NCBI GenBank assembly: GCA_001920085.1
Contig: MNJC01000058.1
Coordinates: 1,223 to 9,872 of the forward strand
Source: Actinobacteria bacterium 13_1_20CM_4_69_9
GTDB lineage: Bacteria; Actinomycetota; Thermoleophilia; Gaiellales; Gaiellaceae
Length of the DNA stretch: 8,650 nt
Direction: 5' to 3'
Shown here: piece after piece, positions 6,087-8,650 of the stretch
Numbering within the stretch: the stretch's first letter is position 1
How the letters are laid out: each line of letters begins with the position of its first letter
The notes under the pieces: model-generated
The model's database searches: none
Told to the model about the DNA's origin: nothing
Seen by the model: the letters and a program-made list of their open reading frames with translations, nothing else
Translations under genes and position numbers: made by a program

Positions 6087-6317
6087 GTGAAGCCCAGCCG
6101 GTACGAATTCCGCGTACGTGGACGGCTGGCCGAGCGGCTGCTCTCGAGCTTCGAGGGGTTCAAGGCCGAGATCCAGCCGGTCGAGACGATCCTGAGCGGC
6201 GAGGTGGCCGACCAGGCCGCCCTGCACGGAGTGCTCGAGCAGATCGAGTCGCTCGGCCTCGAGCTCGTCGAGGTCAGGCAGGTGGACGAACGCCGCCTCC
6301 CCCTCGCTCGCGACTGA
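6087..6317 (+). CDS. Small conserved protein of unknown function (76 aa)
   Basis: I place the start at GTG 6087, the first codon after operator site C, giving 76 residues. The upstream part of this frame runs antisense to the LAL gene and is not coding. The sequence begins with a basic, beta-like segment YEFRVRGRL, followed by helix LAERLLSSFEGF and strand KAEIQPVETIL. A second helix ADQAALHGVLEQIESLG and a final strand LELVEVRQV complete it. That beta-alpha-beta-alpha-beta order suggests a compact ACT-like or ferredoxin-like fold. I recall similar ~75-residue hypothetical proteins in other actinobacteria, without known function. It is divergent from the LAL regulator and heads a same-strand run with 6366 and 6587 (gaps of 48 and 32 nt). 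No clear ribosome binding site is visible. Confidence 0.72.
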   Translation: MKPSRYEFRVRGRLAERLLSSFEGFKAEIQPVETILSGEVADQAALHGVLEQIESLGLELVEVRQVDERRLPLARD

Positions 6318-6320
6318 CCT

Positions 6321-6357
6321 CTTTGCGTCAAGCCGAGCAGGCCCGCCGCGCGCAAAG
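6321..6357. repeat. 7-bp inverted repeat CTTTGCG-N23-CGCAAAG
   Basis: Perfect arms CTTTGCG (6321-6327) and CGCAAAG (6351-6357) flank a 23-nt loop that itself contains GCC-N5-GGC. It fills the 48-nt gap between the 6087 and 6366 genes and ends 8 nt before ATG 6366. It could be an operator or an RNA hairpin tuning expression of the second gene. It has no T-run, so it is not a standard terminator. Confidence 0.4.
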
Positions 6358-6365
6358 CTGGCCGC

Positions 6366-6554
6366 ATGTCACCGGACGTGCGAATCGAACGCCTCCTGCG
6401 GATGGCGGCCTCGCTCGAGGAGGCGATCATCCGCCTGGAGCAGCGGCACGACGAGCTCGCGGTCCGGAGCACGATCGTGCGCCTTCGGGTGATGCAGGGT
6501 GAAATCCTCAGCGCCGCCCATCAGCTCGAGGGTGATTTTCCGCACGTCGATTGA
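6366..6554 (+). CDS. Small helical protein of unknown function (62 aa)
   Basis: A 62-residue protein from ATG 6366, with no strong Shine-Dalgarno. It is almost wholly predicted helical and highly charged: RIERLLRMAASLEEAIIRLE, then RSTIVRLRVMQGEILSAAHQ. Leucine, isoleucine and methionine recur at 3-4 residue spacing, so a two-helix antiparallel coiled coil or dimer is likely. It lacks a membrane segment, a signal peptide and cysteines. I recognise no family. Its position between the 6087 gene and the PAS-LuxR gene on the same strand suggests a cytoplasmic accessory to one of them; that is inference. The evidence that it is a real gene is the ATG start, sensible composition and neat fit between neighbours. 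Confidence 0.65.
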   Translation: MSPDVRIERLLRMAASLEEAIIRLEQRHDELAVRSTIVRLRVMQGEILSAAHQLEGDFPHVD

Positions 6555-6580
6555 CGTAGGCGCCCCCAGAGGCGCACACT
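6551..6580 (+). promoter_or_regulatory. Possible promoter for a leaderless PAS-LuxR transcript
   Basis: TTGACG (6551-6556), an 18-nt spacer and CACACT (6575-6580) resemble -35 and weak -10 boxes. The -10 ends 6 nt before ATG 6587, so transcription could start at the A of the ATG. No ribosome site precedes that ATG, which fits leaderless translation. The spacer holds a GCGCC-N6-GGCGC hairpin (6560-6575). The -10 match is poor, so this is tentative. Confidence 0.3.
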
Positions 6581-6586
6581 CGAAGC

Positions 6587-7186
6587 ATGTCCGGGCTCGA
6601 GGCCCTCGATGCTGACGTCGAGCACGCGCTCGAGTCGCTCAACGTTCCGAGCTACGTGCTCGACACAACGGGGATCATCCGCTGGCTGAACCCGGCGGCC
6701 CGGCGCCTGGTGGGCGACGTCCGCGGGCGTCAGTTCACGTCGGTCGTCGCGCCTGAGGATCGCAGGCGCGCGCGGGACGTCTTCGCGCAGAAGGTCGTCG
6801 GCAACAAGGTCGCCACCGACACGACGGGCGTGATCATCGGCGCGGACGGCGAGCGCCTCGACTGCGAGGTGAGCGGCGTGCGGCTGATGCGCGGCGGCCA
6901 CGTGGTCGGCGTTTTCGGCCAGGTTCCGCAGTGGGAGATCGAGGCCAGGGAGGACGCCCCGCATCCGCACCTGACGCCGCGGCAGACGGAGGTGCTACGG
7001 CTGCTCGAGCACGGGCGCTCGACGGCCCAGATCGCGGGCGATCTTCACCTCAGCCAGGAGACCGTGCGCAATCACGTGAGGCACCTGCTGCGGGCACTCG
7101 GAGTCAACTCGCGACTGGAGGCTGTTGCAGTCGCACGTCGTCTGCATGCCGAGCAGCCCAGAGCGCGGCCTGCGTCCGTGAGCTGA
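6587..7186 (+). CDS. PAS-domain LuxR-family transcriptional regulator
   Basis: A 199-residue protein. A PAS sensor domain covers about 15-111 (PSYVLDTTGIIRWLNPAARR, then FTSVVAPEDRRRA and the closing strands VSGVRLMRGGHVVGVFGQV). A LuxR/GerE helix-turn-helix follows at about 129-187 (LTPRQTEVLRLLEHGRSTAQ, then LSQETVRNHVRHLLRALGVN). There is no receiver domain, so it is a one-component regulator that senses a small ligand, redox state or partner through PAS. No heme-binding His or flavin-binding Cys motif stands out to me. Its last 83 nt (7104-7186) overlap the end of the convergent response regulator gene. The C-terminal tail after the HTH is short and basic, RARPASVS. Its targets cannot be read here; the neighbouring two-component genes and its own operon are candidates. 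Confidence 0.92.
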   Translation: MSGLEALDADVEHALESLNVPSYVLDTTGIIRWLNPAARRLVGDVRGRQFTSVVAPEDRRRARDVFAQKVVGNKVATDTTGVIIGADGERLDCEVSGVRLMRGGHVVGVFGQVPQWEIEAREDAPHPHLTPRQTEVLRLLEHGRSTAQIAGDLHLSQETVRNHVRHLLRALGVNSRLEAVAVARRLHAEQPRARPASVS

Positions 7187-7787
7187 GGCCGAGCTTCGCG
7201 AGGATCTTCGACACGTGGGTCCGCGCCGTTCGCTCGGTGATGCCGAGCGTCGAGGCGATCGCCTTGTTCGGCTGACCCTCGCCGAGGAGCAGCAGCACCT
7301 CGACCTCCCGCGATGTGAGCGCCGGGTCGCGAGGCGCGCGCAGCGACTCGGCCACGCGGCGCGCGACCGCGGGATCGAGCAGCAGCTCGCCGCGGTGCGC
7401 GGCGCGCACGGCGACCGCGATCTCGCTGACGTCCGCGTCCTTCAGCAGGTAGCCCGAGGCTCCGGCCTCCAGCGCCGCCTGGACTCGTTGCACGTCGTCG
7501 AACGACGTGAGAGCTACGACCTCGACGTCGTCGTACACCGCGCGGATGCGGCGTGTCGCCTCGATCCCGTCGAGCGGCTCCATCTGCAGGTCCATGAGCA
7601 CGACGTGCGGGCGACGGCCTTCCGCATCGAGCCGCTCGAGGAGCCGGATCGCCGCTTCCCCACTCTCCGCGTCGCCCACGACCTCGATGCCTCTCTCGCC
7701 CTCGAGGAAGGCGAACAGGCCCTGGCGGACGACGCCGTGGTCGTCGACGACGACAACGCGAATCGTTTCCGTGAGCTCAGCGGACAT
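7104..7787 (-). CDS. NarL/LuxR-family two-component response regulator
   Basis: A 227-residue protein from ATG 7787. The receiver domain (about 9-128) has the acidic pair D15/D16, phospho-acceptor D66 (VVLMDLQM), T94 in ALTSF and K116 in YLLKD, so it should be phosphorylatable. A LuxR HTH follows at about 155-213: LTSREVEVLLLLGEGQPNKA, then GITERTARTHVSKILAKLGL. An upstream extension of the frame would run through the kinase gene and is rejected. The start overlaps the kinase stop by 11 nt, which implies coupled translation and a cognate pair. The 3' end overlaps the convergent PAS-LuxR gene by 83 nt. The domain layout is that of the LiaR/DegU/NarL group; the regulated genes are unknown. Confidence 0.94.
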   Translation of the reverse strand: MSAELTETIRVVVVDDHGVVRQGLFAFLEGERGIEVVGDAESGEAAIRLLERLDAEGRRPHVVLMDLQMEPLDGIEATRRIRAVYDDVEVVALTSFDDVQRVQAALEAGASGYLLKDADVSEIAVAVRAAHRGELLLDPAVARRVAESLRAPRDPALTSREVEVLLLLGEGQPNKAIASTLGITERTARTHVSKILAKLGLSSRTQAALWAARHADDVRLQQPPVAS

Positions 7788-8650
7788 CGCGGCCGTTCTC
7801 CGCCGGCAGCTCGACGCGTACGACGGTGCCGCGACCCGGCGCGCTGATGATGTGTAGGTCGGCGCCGAGCTCGTCTGCGCGGCTGCGCATCGACTCGAGG
7901 CCGAAATGCCCGTTGTGCGCCGCCGCGGGATCGAAGCCGCGGCCGTCATCCGCGACCTCGAGGATCACGCGTTTCGCCCTCGCCTCCACACGCACGCAGG
8001 CCGTGTCCGCTCGCGCGTGCTTCACGACGTTCGCGAGTGCCTCCCGGCCGATGCCGTACAGCTGCGTCTCGGCCGTCCTCGTCAGCGGCAGCGGGTCGGC
8101 CGGCCCCTCCACGCGGATGTCGATCGGGTCGTCGGCCAACGAGGCGACGTGGCGTGAGAACGCGGGCACGAGGCCGTCACCGATTCCCTCCGGCCCCCAC
8201 TCGAAGATGAAGCGCCGCATCTCGCTCTGGGCGCGCTTTGCCAGCGACTCGATCGTCCCCAACGCCTGCCCCAAGCGCCCGGACTGCTCCTCGCCCGCCT
8301 CCTCGTCGAGGATGTTGTGCGCGACGCGCGCATGGAGGACGGTGGAGAACAGTGCCTGCGAGACCGAATCGTGCAGCTCTCGTGCGATGCGCCGCCGCTC
8401 CTCCATGCCCCGCTCGCTCTCGCGCCGTTTCGACTCGGCGAGCTGCTCCACCGAGCGCCGCCGCTCGGCCACGACGGCACTCAGGAACAGCGACGTCAAT
8501 GCCGCGACGAGGACGTACAGCTGCGTGCTGAGCGTCCGGTTGTCGATCGGCTGCTTGTAGAAGGCTCCCACCTTGTCCGCCGTGACGCCGATCGTGATCG
8601 CGGCCGTGATCGCAGTGCACAGGGTCACGCCGGGCGGACCGAAGCGGAAC
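7777..8650 (-). CDS. MASE1-type sensor histidine kinase (N-terminus outside window)
   Basis: The frame is open to the right edge, so GTG 8628 is probably internal. The first visible residues, FRFGPPGVT, and the two hydrophobic segments after them, ending in VVAER, resemble the last part of a MASE1 membrane sensor domain. A coiled linker follows, then HisKA_3 with the phospho-accepting His in RIARELHDSVSQ (codon at 8371-8373). The HATPase part has N-box GREALANVVKHA, G1 DDGRGFD, G2 GHFGLESM and a glycine-rich SAPGRGT near the end, all intact. It should autophosphorylate and pass phosphate to D66 of the regulator at 7104-7787, whose start it overlaps by 11 nt. The signal is unknown; MASE1 is an integral membrane sensor without an assigned ligand in most proteins. 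The promoter of the pair is outside the window. Confidence 0.92.
   Translation of the reverse strand, partial: FRFGPPGVTLCTAITAAITIGVTADKVGAFYKQPIDNRTLSTQLYVLVAALTSLFLSAVVAERRRSVEQLAESKRRESERGMEERRRIARELHDSVSQALFSTVLHARVAHNILDEEAGEEQSGRLGQALGTIESLAKRAQSEMRRFIFEWGPEGIGDGLVPAFSRHVASLADDPIDIRVEGPADPLPLTRTAETQLYGIGREALANVVKHARADTACVRVEARAKRVILEVADDGRGFDPAAAHNGHFGLESMRSRADELGADLHIISAPGRGTVVRVELPAENGRDVR

Noticed and set aside
7788..7949. An upstream start for the response regulator, at 7949
   Set aside because: The extra residues lie inside the kinase gene and resemble no receiver domain. ATG 7787 gives the normal family length.

Overview
The window is GC-rich and densely packed, with GTG starts, 4-nt and 11-nt gene overlaps and several LuxR-type regulators. 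This suggests a high-GC actinobacterium. A deep soil lineage such as Thermoleophilia is my guess, from the style of the genes rather than from any marker. I see no tRNA, rRNA, insertion sequence, CRISPR array or phage gene, and no stretch over 300 bases lacks a gene.

Left part (1-2336, all +): the tail of a small four-helix membrane protein of the DUF7144 type, an RDD-family membrane protein and a small lipoprotein form a tightly overlapping operon. After a 59-nt gap comes a formylglycine-generating-enzyme (FGE/SUMF1) homologue in which the first of the two copper-binding active-site cysteines is a serine. Middle part (2333-6086): a two-helix K+ channel (-) is divergent from a complete second DUF7144 protein (+). 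That protein runs tail-to-tail into a ~891-residue MalT/LAL-type ATP-dependent LuxR regulator (-). Right part (6087-8650): two small proteins of unknown function and a PAS-LuxR regulator (+) run convergently into a two-component pair (-), a NarL-type response regulator and a MASE1-type histidine kinase cut by the window edge.

The most interesting signal is not a gene. An inverted repeat GRGTGA-N7-TCACYC occurs in three intergenic regions: before the FGE-like gene, between the K+ channel and DUF7144 genes, and between the LAL regulator and the small-protein genes. Each copy has a third half-site on its left. The core GTGA-N7-TCAC was found nowhere else in the window on reading it through. It looks like a shared operator linking these genes into one local regulon. 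The copy next to the LAL regulator gene is a perfect 7-bp palindrome, so autoregulation by that protein is one testable idea.
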